DNA of 64,000 nt, taken from positions 7,778 to 71,777 of the forward strand of contig DASSEX010000066.1 of NCBI GenBank assembly GCA_035695045.1. The letters run 5' to 3'. The position numbers and the translations under genes are program-made. The stretch is from DASSKP01 sp035695045 (GTDB taxonomy: Bacteria > Actinomycetota > Actinomycetes > JAFAQI01). Shown piece by piece: positions 8,279-16,154 of this stretch (its first letter is position 1; each line of letters starts with the position of its first letter). Below the pieces are notes generated by a model. The model had not been told where the DNA came from and searched no databases. It worked only from the letters and a program-made list of their open reading frames with translations.

Positions 8279-9964
8279 TCACCTCCGTCCGCGATTGACG
8301 GCGGACACGATGGCGTGCAACGACGCCGTCGTGATGCTCGGGTGGATGCCGCAGCCCCACAGCACCTGGTCCGCGACGGCGACCTCGAGGTACGCCGCGG
8401 CTTGCGCTTCCTCACCGGCGCTGGTCGCGTGCTCGTGGTAGTCGAGCACGCGCGCGTCGACGTCCAGCCCGGCGAGGGCATGCACGAACGCCGCGATCGG
8501 GCCGTTGCCCTCGCCGGAGATCGTGTGCGGTTGGCCGTCCCACTCGATCTCGGCGGTCAGCTGCTCCGCACCGGCTGATGTGACCGTGTAGCCGAGCAAG
8601 CGCAACGGAGCCTGCCGGTCGAGGTACGTGCTGCGGTAGAGCTCCCAGATGCGCTCCGGTGCGATCTCGCCGCCGTCCGCGTCGGCGACCTCCTGCACGA
8701 TCCGCGCGAACTCGATCTGCATGCGCCGCGGGAGGTCGAGGTGGTAGTCGTGCTTGAGCACGTACGCCGTGCCGCCCTTGCCGGACTGGCTGTTGACCCT
8801 GATGACGGCCTCGTAGCCGCGACCGACGTCCTTCGGATCGATGGGGAGATAGGGCACCTCCCAGCGGAAGTCGTCAACCGCTGAGCCGGCCTCGCCGGCG
8901 TCGCGTTCGAGCGCCTCGAACCCCTTCTTGATCGCGTCCTGGTGCGATCCGGAAAACGCCGTGTAGACGAGGTCGCCACCGTAGGGATGCCGTGGATGGA
9001 CCGGCAGCTGGTTGCAGTACTCGACGGTACGACGTACTTCGTCGATGTCGCTGAAGTCGACGCCCGGGTCGATGCCCTGGCTGAAGAGGTTGAGCGCCAA
9101 CGTGACGAGGCAGACGTTGCCGGTGCGCTCGCCGTTGCCGAACAGGCAGCCCTCGACGCGGTCCGCGCCGGCCATGACTCCCTGCTCGGCGGCCGCGACC
9201 GCGGTGCCGCGGTCGTTGTGCGGATGCAGGCTCAGGATCACGGCGTCGCGCCGGCTGATGTTGCGGTGGAACCACTCGATCTGGTCGGCGTAGATGTTCG
9301 GCGTGGCCATCTCCACGGTCGCCGGCAGGTTGAGCACGACCTTCCGATCCGATGACGGCTGCCAAACGTCCATCACCGCGTCACAGACCTCGACGGCGTA
9401 GTCGAGCTCTGTCCCGGTGAACGACTCAGGGCTGTACTGCCAGCGCACGGTGGTGTCCTGCAGGTAGGACTCGGCGTACTTCATGCACCACTCGGCCCCA
9501 CGGACGGCGATGTCCTTGATGCCGTCCTTGTCGAGTCCGAACACGACCCGCCGCTGCAACGTCGAGGTGGAGTTGTAGAGGTGGATCAACGCCGTGCCCC
9601 GGAAGCCGGCGAGCGACTCACAGGTCCGCTCGATGAGCTCCTCACGGGCCTGAGTGAGGACCTGCACGGTCACGTCGTCCGGTACCAGGTCGTCCTCGAC
9701 CAGTCGACGGATGAAGTCGAAGTCGGTCTGGCTCGCGGAGGGGAAACCGACCTCGATCTCCTTGTAGCCGAGCTGCACCAGCAGCTCGAACATGCGGCGC
9801 TTGCGCTCACCGTCCATCGGGTCGATGAGGGCCTGGTTGCCGTCGCGCAGGTCGACGCTGCACCACTGCGGCGGCTTGGTGATGACCTGGGACGGCCAGG
9901 TGCGGTCGGGAAGATCGATCGGCTCGAACGCGCGGTAGCGCGAAGCCTTGGGCATGCCGGGCAT
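8279..9964 (-). CDS. leuA: 2-isopropylmalate synthase
   Basis: Condenses acetyl-CoA with 2-oxoisovalerate, the first committed step of leucine synthesis. 561 residues, the long form with catalytic TIM barrel and C-terminal regulatory domain. The catalytic part shows CSVDLRDGNQALIDPM near residue 35 and the metal-binding LHPHNDRGTAVAA near 245. The last 130 residues form the leucine-feedback domain. The ATG at 9964 has AAGGAG upstream; a second ATG three codons on is possible. Expression is probably controlled by the leader-peptide attenuator upstream. Unlike M. tuberculosis, where leuA maps elsewhere, it lies with serA and leuB here. Confidence 0.96.
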   Translation of the reverse strand: MPGMPKASRYRAFEPIDLPDRTWPSQVITKPPQWCSVDLRDGNQALIDPMDGERKRRMFELLVQLGYKEIEVGFPSASQTDFDFIRRLVEDDLVPDDVTVQVLTQAREELIERTCESLAGFRGTALIHLYNSTSTLQRRVVFGLDKDGIKDIAVRGAEWCMKYAESYLQDTTVRWQYSPESFTGTELDYAVEVCDAVMDVWQPSSDRKVVLNLPATVEMATPNIYADQIEWFHRNISRRDAVILSLHPHNDRGTAVAAAEQGVMAGADRVEGCLFGNGERTGNVCLVTLALNLFSQGIDPGVDFSDIDEVRRTVEYCNQLPVHPRHPYGGDLVYTAFSGSHQDAIKKGFEALERDAGEAGSAVDDFRWEVPYLPIDPKDVGRGYEAVIRVNSQSGKGGTAYVLKHDYHLDLPRRMQIEFARIVQEVADADGGEIAPERIWELYRSTYLDRQAPLRLLGYTVTSAGAEQLTAEIEWDGQPHTISGEGNGPIAAFVHALAGLDVDARVLDYHEHATSAGEEAQAAAYLEVAVADQVLWGCGIHPSITTASLHAIVSAVNRGRR

Positions 9965-10100
9965 CGGGATGGTGCTCCTTGGGTCGTACGAATGTTGACG
10001 ACCGGCTGATGCGGAAGCGCGGAACCGTCACGCGCACTGCCGACTGGCGTGTCTCCGACACGACGGACCCCGCAGCGGGGGGCCGGTCTGCCAGGCCCCG
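9965..10100 (-). promoter_or_regulatory. leuA leader RNA with alternative hairpins
   Basis: The leader transcript between the leader-peptide stop and leuA can fold in competing ways. GGGGCC just after the leader stop pairs with GGCCCC 9 bases later. A downstream CCCCGCTGCGGGG hairpin uses some of the same C residues. A further stem, CGTGTC-loop-GACACG (10048-10062), lies closer to leuA. There is no T-run, so control could be at Rho, elongation or translation level. Mutually exclusive structures next to a Leu-rich leader peptide are typical of amino-acid attenuation. Confidence 0.6.
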
Positions 10101-10133
10101 CTACGGGCGAATAAGAAGCAGCGAGTGACGCAT
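10101..10133 (-). CDS. leuA leader peptide, MRHSLLLIRP
   Basis: A 10-codon ORF with Leu-Leu-Leu-Ile in the middle, using CTG CTT CTT ATT. Ribosome stalling at these codons when charged Leu-tRNA is scarce would shift the downstream hairpins. The ATG lies 7 bases after a TAAGGT -10 box, so the transcript probably begins at the leader start codon. Leu-rich leader peptides before leuA are known in actinobacteria; this particular one is read directly from the sequence. Confidence 0.75.
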   Translation of the reverse strand: MRHSLLLIRP

Positions 10134-10140
10134 CACGACG

Positions 10141-10170
10141 ACCTTACTCGACAGGAGCGCGCGCTGTCTT
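10141..10170 (-). promoter_or_regulatory. Promoter of the leuA leader transcript
   Basis: Minus strand: AAGACA (-35), 18-base spacer, TAAGGT (-10), then 7 bases to the leader-peptide ATG at 10133. The remaining 110 bases up to the divergent gene at 10280 show no clear signal to me. Confidence 0.6.
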
Positions 10171-10279
10171 GAAGCCGGGACGTCGCGTCTCGGCGGGCGA
10201 GACAGCCCCTCCGGCGGCGACGTACCGGACAAGTCGGGCGCGGACGCGTGAGTCTGCCGCCTCGGGGCACCACCTGCGC

Positions 10280-11122
10280 ATGGAGATGACGATCACCGCG
10301 GGTGACGCCAAGCACCGGATGCGCCGGGCAGCGCGCAGCGACTGGGTCGATCGGCTGGCCAGAATGGGGCTGGCGGCCCGCGGCCTGGTGTACGTCGTCA
10401 TCGGCTGGATCGCCGTGCAGATCGCGTTCGGCGGCTCGGGCCAACAAGCGGACCGGCAGGGCGCGATCCACACGCTCGCCTCCAACGGTCTCGGTGAGGT
10501 GCTGGTCGCTGTCGCCGGCGTCGGCTTCGCGGGTTACGCGATCTGGCGCCTCGTCCAGGCGGTCACCGGCTTCGGTGAGCAGGGTGCGAAGGAGTACGGC
10601 AAGCGCGGCGCTGCGCTCTTCCGCGCCGGCCTGTACGGCTGGTTCGCCGTGAGCACGTTTCTCCTGCTCGCGGGCGCCGGCGGCGGCAGCAGCAGCAGCA
10701 ACCAGTCGTCGCGAACCTGGTCCGCACGTCTGCTGGCCGCACCGCTCGGCCGCTGGCTGGTCGTGGGAGTCGGCGTCGGCTTTCTCATCGCCGGTGCAGC
10801 GCTGGCGTGGCGCGGGCTGACGACGAAGTTCGACGAGAAGCTGAAGCTCGGGCAGATGGGCCAGGCGACGAGACACGCTGTCAAGTCGGTGGGCCTTGTC
10901 GGCAACGTCGCGCGGGGCGTCGTCTTCGGCGTCGTCGGTGTCTTCTTCATCGTCGCCGCGAAGACCTACGACCCGCACAAGGCCCGCGGGCTCGACGGTT
11001 CACTGCGCGCGCTTGCCGCCGGCAGCTGGGGCAAAGCACTGCTGACCGCCGTCGCGCTGGGGCTCGCGGCTTTCGGCCTCTTCTCCTTCGCCGAGGCGCG
11101 CTACCGGCGCACCGACGCGTGA
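10280..11122 (+). CDS. DUF1206 integral membrane protein
   Basis: 280 residues with six hydrophobic segments arranged as three pairs, the layout of DUF1206 proteins (three repeats of about 70 residues, each beginning like MGLAARGLVYVVIGWIA). The repeats are visible around residues 20-100, 105-185 and 205-280; each starts with an arginine/glycine turn, for example VARGVVFGVVGVFFIV in the third. A serine-rich loop lies after segment 3. The function of the family is unknown; it acts in the cytoplasmic membrane. The ATG at 10280 is chosen because the repeat begins soon after, but no good ribosome site is visible and the ATG at 10286 is possible. Confidence 0.8.
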   Translation: MEMTITAGDAKHRMRRAARSDWVDRLARMGLAARGLVYVVIGWIAVQIAFGGSGQQADRQGAIHTLASNGLGEVLVAVAGVGFAGYAIWRLVQAVTGFGEQGAKEYGKRGAALFRAGLYGWFAVSTFLLLAGAGGGSSSSNQSSRTWSARLLAAPLGRWLVVGVGVGFLIAGAALAWRGLTTKFDEKLKLGQMGQATRHAVKSVGLVGNVARGVVFGVVGVFFIVAAKTYDPHKARGLDGSLRALAAGSWGKALLTAVALGLAAFGLFSFAEARYRRTDA

Positions 11123-11129
11123 CTGCAGC

Positions 11130-11459
11130 TCATTTCCGCGGCAGGGTGCGCGCGTAGCCGACACCGCGGTCGACCCATCTCTGCAGCGTCGCATCGTCAT
11201 CGAGCACGTCCGGGTGCACCCGCAACCAGCCGTTCATCGAGCGACCGCGCATCTCCATCAGGTCGGCGCCCGGTTCCCGGAGAAGTGACTCGGTCTCGTC
11301 GGGGTCGACGCGCACCAACAGGCCGCCCTGACCACTGGCCGCGACGCTCATGTTGCCGCCGACGAGAAACGCCAGCCCGCCGAACATCTTCTTCTCTGTC
11401 ACAGGCTCATCAGGCAGCATGGCCCGGACGCGCTCGGCGAGCGCTTCGTCGTACGCCAC
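11130..11459 (-). CDS. TfoX/Sxy N-terminal-domain family protein
   Basis: 109 residues from GTG 11459, beginning VAYDEALAERVRAML and containing the family motif KKMFGGLAFLVGGNMSVAA; the C-terminus is WVDRGVGYARTLP. The family is related to the N-terminal domain of the competence regulator TfoX, but the stand-alone actinobacterial form has no established role. I prefer the GTG to the ATG at 11489 because a TACATT box ends 6 bases before it and because the ATG would overlap the divergent methyltransferase start. Confidence 0.8.
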   Translation of the reverse strand: MAYDEALAERVRAMLPDEPVTEKKMFGGLAFLVGGNMSVAASGQGGLLVRVDPDETESLLREPGADLMEMRGRSMNGWLRVHPDVLDDDATLQRWVDRGVGYARTLPRK

Positions 11460-11465
11460 CGGCCA

Positions 11466-11471
11466 AATGTA
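11466..11471 (-). promoter_or_regulatory. -10 box for a leaderless TfoX-family mRNA
   Basis: TACATT on the minus strand, 6 bases before the GTG at 11459. Confidence 0.45.
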
Positions 11472-11487
11472 GACGGGACGTCGGACC

Positions 11488-12099
11488 ATGGGTTTCTACG
11501 GAGACCGCGTGCTGCCGCACGTGATCAACGTCGTGATGAACAACAAGCAGACCCGCCGGATCAGAGCGCGCGTGTGCGAAGGCCTGACCGGCGATGTCGT
11601 CGAGATCGGGTTCGGCACGGGCCACAACCTGCCGTTCCTGCCGGCGGGCGTGACCCGGCTGCACGCCGTCGAGCCGTCCAGCCGCTCCGTCGAGCTCGCG
11701 AAGGACCGCATCGCGGCTGCACACATACCGGTCGAGGTGGTCGGCCTCGACGGACAACGACTGCCGTTGGCCGACGGTTCTGCGGACTCCGTCCTGTGCA
11801 CCTGGAGTCTGTGCACGATTCCGGATCCCGTCGCGGCAGTCTCGGAGATGCGCAGAGTCTTGCGACCGGGTGGGCGGCTGCACTTCGTCGAACACGGCCG
11901 CTCGCCTGACGAGAAGGTCGTCAGGTGGCAGGACCGGCTCAACGGTCTGGAACGACGCGTCGCCGGCGGCTGCAACCTCAACCGCGACATCCCGGCGCTC
12001 ATCGAGGCCGGGGGCTTCGACATCGTCCAGCTCGACACCTACTACGCACAAGGCGAACCGAAGACGCTCGGCTACTTCTACGAGGGGCGCGCCTGCTGA
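11488..12099 (+). CDS. Class I SAM-dependent methyltransferase
   Basis: 203 residues. SAM-binding motif I is VVEIGFGTGHNLPFLP (about 37-52), the acidic ribose-binding position is in LHAVEPSSRSVELA, and the post-motifs are CTWSLCTIPDP and VLRPGGRLHFVEHGRS. This pattern matches UbiE/phospholipid N-methyltransferase-like enzymes. The substrate cannot be read from sequence. It diverges from the TfoX-family gene with under 30 bases between, and a strong terminator follows. Confidence 0.88.
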   Translation: MGFYGDRVLPHVINVVMNNKQTRRIRARVCEGLTGDVVEIGFGTGHNLPFLPAGVTRLHAVEPSSRSVELAKDRIAAAHIPVEVVGLDGQRLPLADGSADSVLCTWSLCTIPDPVAAVSEMRRVLRPGGRLHFVEHGRSPDEKVVRWQDRLNGLERRVAGGCNLNRDIPALIEAGGFDIVQLDTYYAQGEPKTLGYFYEGRAC

Positions 12100-12114
12100 G
12101 AGCTGTCAGAGCAC

Positions 12115-12150
12115 CGACGGGCGGCGTCCGTGACCGGACGCCGCCCGTCG
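12115..12150. terminator. Bidirectional hairpin terminator
   Basis: Perfect 16-bp stem (CGACGGGCGGCGTCCG and its complement) with a TGAC loop, between convergent genes ending at 12099 and 12171. Confidence 0.85.
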
Positions 12151-12170
12151 CTTGACCGGGTGTCAGCTCG

Positions 12171-13064
12171 TCAGGTGAGCGTGACGATTCGCACCATGCC
12201 CATCATTGCGTGGGGCATGCCGGTCTGCGGGTCCGGGAAGAAGCACATCAACGCGTAGCTTCCTGCCGGAAGGTGCAGGTGCAACGACATCGCGTGGCCG
12301 GGGCTGACGATGTCGCTGCTCTGGTCACCCGGCAGGATGAAGTCAGGCGGGTTCGGGCTGGAAAGCGCGTCGATGACCTGCTGCCGGGTCGTGCCGGCCT
12401 TGACGTGCTGCAGCACGACGAAGTGCGGCGAGACCGTCGCACGATTGACGAACTTGATGTTGCCGTGCGAGGGCAACGTGCTCGCACCGCCCCACCGACG
12501 GTCGTCGCGCGCGACCACAGTTGCGCTCGTCGCGGGCAACGTCTGCGGGCCGGCGGGCGCCGTCACCGTCAGACGCACCGGCCGCCGCGGGACGAGGTTG
12601 CTGTCGTCGAACAGGACGTAGCGGTGTCCGGCCTGCGAAAGCAGGACCGAGCCGTGCCGCACTGTCCCGTCGTGGGCTGACACGCCGCCCAACGCGGTGA
12701 TGTTGGCGATCGCATGATTCAGGGCCTTCAGGCCGGCCTTCGTGTCGCCGTTCGGACCCTCGAGGTTGGTGAGCGCCGTCTTGACATCACTGCGGAAGTC
12801 GGCGAACGAGTAGCCGGAGTGCAGTCGCACGATCTCAATGGTGCGGTCGCCGCCCGCGGCGTCCATGTACATCGTGACCCGACCCGCCGGGAACGTCGTC
12901 GGACCCTTGACGTACATGCCGTGACTGGTGATGGCGACGTGCAGGAACGTGCCGCCGGCCGCAGCGGAAGCGGCAGGTGCCACCGCGATGCCGACACCGA
13001 TCATGCCGGTGGACATCGCCGTGGCGATGGCGGCGCGTCCTAGTCGCCGTTTGATACCGATCAT
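12171..13064 (-). CDS. Secreted duplicated cupredoxin-like protein
   Basis: 297 residues from ATG 13064 (AGGGGG ribosome site 4 bases away). The signal peptide is at about 1-34, ending APAASAAA. Two halves look alike: a beta strand, then TIEIVRLHSGYSFADFRSDV in the first half and HFVVLQHVKAGTTRQQVIDA in the second. The C-terminus has an ordered Cys-His-Met set, ALMCFFPDPQTGMPHAMMGM, like a blue-copper ligand loop; no such set is seen in the first half. I infer an exported copper-binding or degenerate cupredoxin protein. It is divergent from a multicopper oxidase, which supports a copper or redox link. Confidence 0.6.
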   Translation of the reverse strand: MIGIKRRLGRAAIATAMSTGMIGVGIAVAPAASAAAGGTFLHVAITSHGMYVKGPTTFPAGRVTMYMDAAGGDRTIEIVRLHSGYSFADFRSDVKTALTNLEGPNGDTKAGLKALNHAIANITALGGVSAHDGTVRHGSVLLSQAGHRYVLFDDSNLVPRRPVRLTVTAPAGPQTLPATSATVVARDDRRWGGASTLPSHGNIKFVNRATVSPHFVVLQHVKAGTTRQQVIDALSSPNPPDFILPGDQSSDIVSPGHAMSLHLHLPAGSYALMCFFPDPQTGMPHAMMGMVRIVTLT

Positions 13065-13149
13065 CGATCCCCCTGATTCGATTCGTTCCGCGCCCCTCAG
13101 CGGAACTCCGCCGCGTTGTCTATCACCGGTTGCAGCTGTCTGCCACGCA

Positions 13150-13183
13150 TTCGACAAGGACGCGGAAAGGCGTTCTTGTCGAA
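13150..13183. promoter_or_regulatory. Inverted repeat in the divergent promoter region
   Basis: TTCGACAAG and CTTGTCGAA, perfect 9-bp arms 16 bases apart, between the cupredoxin-like gene (start 13064) and the multicopper oxidase (start 13224). It could be a shared operator or a transcript hairpin. It does not resemble an operator I know for copper regulators. Confidence 0.4.
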
Positions 13184-13223
13184 ACACGTGACATGCGCGG
13201 CCGGATGGTGTGAGACTCCGGCC

Positions 13224-15311
13224 GTGCTCGGGGGGAAGTCGAGCAGGCTTGCTGCTGCCTGCACCTTGACTGCTGCAGCCGTCGTCGTGCTGACGCTGCC
13301 GTCAGCCGCGGCGAACCGCACCGTCGTCGAGTCGCCGCAGGCGGTGCTTCTGGCGACCGCGCCGAGTGCGGCAACGATCGAGATCGATCCGGGCGCTGCG
13401 ACGCATGGCTACGCGAACCCGAACATCACGCTCGCTCAGGGCGGCACCCTCACGATCGTCAACTACGACTCGATGGTGCACACGGTGACGTCTGACGACC
13501 GCGGAGCGGACACCCAGCCCCTGTTCGACAGCGGCGATGCCCCCGGAAACGGCACCTTCACCTCTGTCCCCGGCGTCAACCTGCTGGCGGCGGGGACCTA
13601 CAACTTCCACTGCCGCTACCACAACACCGTCATGGTCGGGACGCTCACGATCGAGGGCGGGAGCGGCGGCGTGACACCGACGCCGCTGTCGTTCGACCAG
13701 CCTCTGTTCATCCCGCCCGTGCTGAACGACGCCAGCATCCGGATTCCGATGAAGCTCGCGCACGTGCGCGTCCTGCCGACGGGTCCGCTCACAGCGATGT
13801 GGACTTTCGGCGGCACCTACCCGGGGCCGACGATCATCCGGCCGGTCGGCAAGGATACGAAGGTCCGGTTCGTGAACAACCTGCCGCTGCGCGCTCACGC
13901 CGTGACCATCCACTACCACGGCGACCACCACGCCTCACAGTTCGACGGGCAGCCGGCGTCGTACCTCATCAAGCGAGGCACCGCGCGCACCTACGACTAT
14001 CCGCTGACGGAAGACGGCAAGCCCGAACGCGGGCAGTTCAACTTCTACCACGACCACCGCATGGCGCTGACCAGTCGCAACGTGTGGATGGGCCTCGAGG
14101 GCATGTTCATCACGCGCGACGGCACCGCGTCGAAGTTCAACCTGCCACGAGGCCGGTACGACGTGCCGCTGATGATCACCGACCGCAGCTTCACGTCGGA
14201 CAACCAGCTGACCAACCCGTTCCCGTCGAAGCCGACGATGGTCGTCACGGGTTCGAAGGCACCTCCCGGCGATGGCGTCACCGGCACGCACATCCTCGCC
14301 AACGGCCGCTATGCGCCGTACTTCAGGGTGGCCACGCACCGCTACCGCTTGCGCCTGCTCAACGGCTCGAACTTCACCTCTTACACGTTCCAGCTCTCCG
14401 ACGGTCGGCCATTCGTGCAGATCGGCACCGGCAACGGTCTGCTTCCGAAACCCGTCGTGCGACAGACGATCCTCCTCGGCCCCGCCCAGCGCGCGGACGT
14501 CATCGTCGACTTCCACCGTGAGCTCAACAAGCGGGTGGTGCTCCAGACCGTCGCGCGTACTGACAACACGCACGGCGGCACGGACACACCGACCGCTCAG
14601 ATCATGCAGTTCCGCGTCGTGCGCACGGCGTCGGACTCCACCCACATCCCGACGACCTTGATGGCCCGACCTCACCTCGACCTGCCGAGCCGTGTCGCGA
14701 AGACATGGACGGTCAATGTCGCGGGCGACCCGTCGACCGGCTCCTACTGGACCCTGAACGGAAAGATGTTCGACCCGAAGCGCATCGACTTCACGGTGCG
14801 ACGGGGAGCGACGCAGATCTGGCGGCTGCAGAACAAGAGCACCGTGACGCACTACATCCATCTGCACGAGGAGCGCTGGCGCACCGTCAGCCGCGACGGA
14901 CGGCGACCACCACCCTGGGAGCGCGGGCTCGAGGACACGTGGAAGCTGGACCCCGGCGAGAACGTGACCGTCGCCGCGAAGTTCACGGACTACACCGGCG
15001 CCTTCATGATCCACTGCCACATGCTCGACCACGAGGACCACGGGCTGATGGCGCAGTTCAAGGTGCTACCGCCGAGGACGACCTCGTCGACGACGAGCAC
15101 GACAGCGTTGCGCGCGACCACGCTGACGACCGGCACCGCCGGCTCGCTCGCCTCGCTGCTCTCTCCGGTCACCGCGCAACCGGCGCGCCCCAGCTATGGC
15201 AACGCGTTGTTCTCGATGCTCACGCGCGAGCTGCCCGCGAGCGACGTCGCGGCGATGTACGGATGGCTTTGCAGCCCCCACAAGACGGCCCGGCCGCCTC
15301 AGACAGCCTGA
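13224..15311 (+). CDS. Multicopper oxidase with extra N-terminal cupredoxin domain
   Basis: Secreted copper oxidase of the laccase/CotA/bilirubin-oxidase type. About 695 residues with a signal peptide ending near PSAAA. The first domain (about 50-145) is a stand-alone blue-copper cupredoxin: HTVTSDD near 86, then FHCRYHNTVM near 130. The oxidase follows with all four copper motifs: HYHGDHH near 230, FYHDHR near 275, HYIHLHE near 542, and HCHMLDHEDHGLM near 597. The latter includes the type-1 Cys and axial Met. The tail is Thr-rich, followed by a PARPSYGNALFSML segment. The GTG at 13224 is chosen for signal-peptide position; its ribosome site is weak and upstream starts are possible. Substrate unknown (phenols, metals or bilirubin-like). 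Confidence 0.88.
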   Translation: MLGGKSSRLAAACTLTAAAVVVLTLPSAAANRTVVESPQAVLLATAPSAATIEIDPGAATHGYANPNITLAQGGTLTIVNYDSMVHTVTSDDRGADTQPLFDSGDAPGNGTFTSVPGVNLLAAGTYNFHCRYHNTVMVGTLTIEGGSGGVTPTPLSFDQPLFIPPVLNDASIRIPMKLAHVRVLPTGPLTAMWTFGGTYPGPTIIRPVGKDTKVRFVNNLPLRAHAVTIHYHGDHHASQFDGQPASYLIKRGTARTYDYPLTEDGKPERGQFNFYHDHRMALTSRNVWMGLEGMFITRDGTASKFNLPRGRYDVPLMITDRSFTSDNQLTNPFPSKPTMVVTGSKAPPGDGVTGTHILANGRYAPYFRVATHRYRLRLLNGSNFTSYTFQLSDGRPFVQIGTGNGLLPKPVVRQTILLGPAQRADVIVDFHRELNKRVVLQTVARTDNTHGGTDTPTAQIMQFRVVRTASDSTHIPTTLMARPHLDLPSRVAKTWTVNVAGDPSTGSYWTLNGKMFDPKRIDFTVRRGATQIWRLQNKSTVTHYIHLHEERWRTVSRDGRRPPPWERGLEDTWKLDPGENVTVAAKFTDYTGAFMIHCHMLDHEDHGLMAQFKVLPPRTTSSTTSTTALRATTLTTGTAGSLASLLSPVTAQPARPSYGNALFSMLTRELPASDVAAMYGWLCSPHKTARPPQTA

Positions 15312-16154
15312 TCAGCGGGCAAGGAAGCTCTCGACCGCGGCGCGAAACGCCGCCGGCTCGTCCACCCACGGGAAGTGGCCGGCGCCCGCAATCGTCGTTA
15401 CCTCGGCGCTCGGCAGCTCGTCGGCGAATGATTTCGCCACCGCTGCCCCCGTGAGCGCGTCGAGCTCGCCGACCACGACGAGCACGTCCGCGCGCACGGT
15501 CCGCAGGGACTCGCGCGCGGCGAGCGGGTCGTAGTCCGGCCCCGGCGGGTAGCCGGCGTTGGCACGGAGCGACATCTGCCGGTCGGCCCCGGCCGCATGC
15601 TGCTGCGCACGGTCGTCCCACCGGCCGTACCAAAACGGGCGCGTCTCCTTCTCCAGCTCGCTGCGCATGCGCGGGTTCGCGTGCTCCATGGCCTGCTGCG
15701 CCTCCGCCGCCTCCGCGAACCACGGCTCGCCCGCGCGCGAGGCACGAATCTCGTCGACGTCATCGGCGGCCCAGCCGAACGGTCGTCCCGACGGCGTCAC
15801 CAAGACCAGACGTCGTACGGCGTCCGGGTGGCGCGCAGCGTGCAACAGCACGACGGGGCAACCGGCCGAGTGCCCGAGGACGTCCGCGGGCGCCAGCTCG
15901 AGCGCGCGGCGGACGTCCTCGAGGTCGTCTGCCAACCGGGGAAGCTGAAGTGACGAGCGGTCCTCCGGCAGCTCGGATCCGCCGGTGCCGCGGTTGTCGA
16001 GCAGCAGGAGCTGTCGCGTCCCGGCCAGGCCGCCGAGGTCTTCGAGGTACTCAGCCGCGCGTCCGGGACCGCCGGGTACGCACAGAAGTGGCGGCCCTTC
16101 ACCGACCTCATGGACGGCGAGCCGGCACCCGTCGGCGGCGGAGACGGTCGTCAC
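15312..16154 (-). CDS. Alpha/beta hydrolase, proline iminopeptidase-like
   Basis: 280 residues. The oxyanion region is LLCVPGGPGRAAEYL (like HGGPG of S33 peptidases), the nucleophile is Ser in GHSAGCPV, the acid probably Asp in VGELDALTG, and the His in GAGHFPWVDEP. The fold fits prolyl iminopeptidase or a related esterase. The ATG overlaps the serA stop by 4 bases (ATGA), so it is translationally coupled to serA. Its stop directly abuts that of the convergent multicopper oxidase: TGA and TCA together form TGATCA. No terminator separates them. Confidence 0.85.
   Translation of the reverse strand: MTTVSAADGCRLAVHEVGEGPPLLCVPGGPGRAAEYLEDLGGLAGTRQLLLLDNRGTGGSELPEDRSSLQLPRLADDLEDVRRALELAPADVLGHSAGCPVVLLHAARHPDAVRRLVLVTPSGRPFGWAADDVDEIRASRAGEPWFAEAAEAQQAMEHANPRMRSELEKETRPFWYGRWDDRAQQHAAGADRQMSLRANAGYPPGPDYDPLAARESLRTVRADVLVVVGELDALTGAAVAKSFADELPSAEVTTIAGAGHFPWVDEPAAFRAAVESFLAR

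Noticed and set aside
15309..15314. TGATCA where the multicopper oxidase and hydrolase stops meet
   Set aside because: The two stop codons abut to make a palindrome by chance; no evidence of a protein-binding site.
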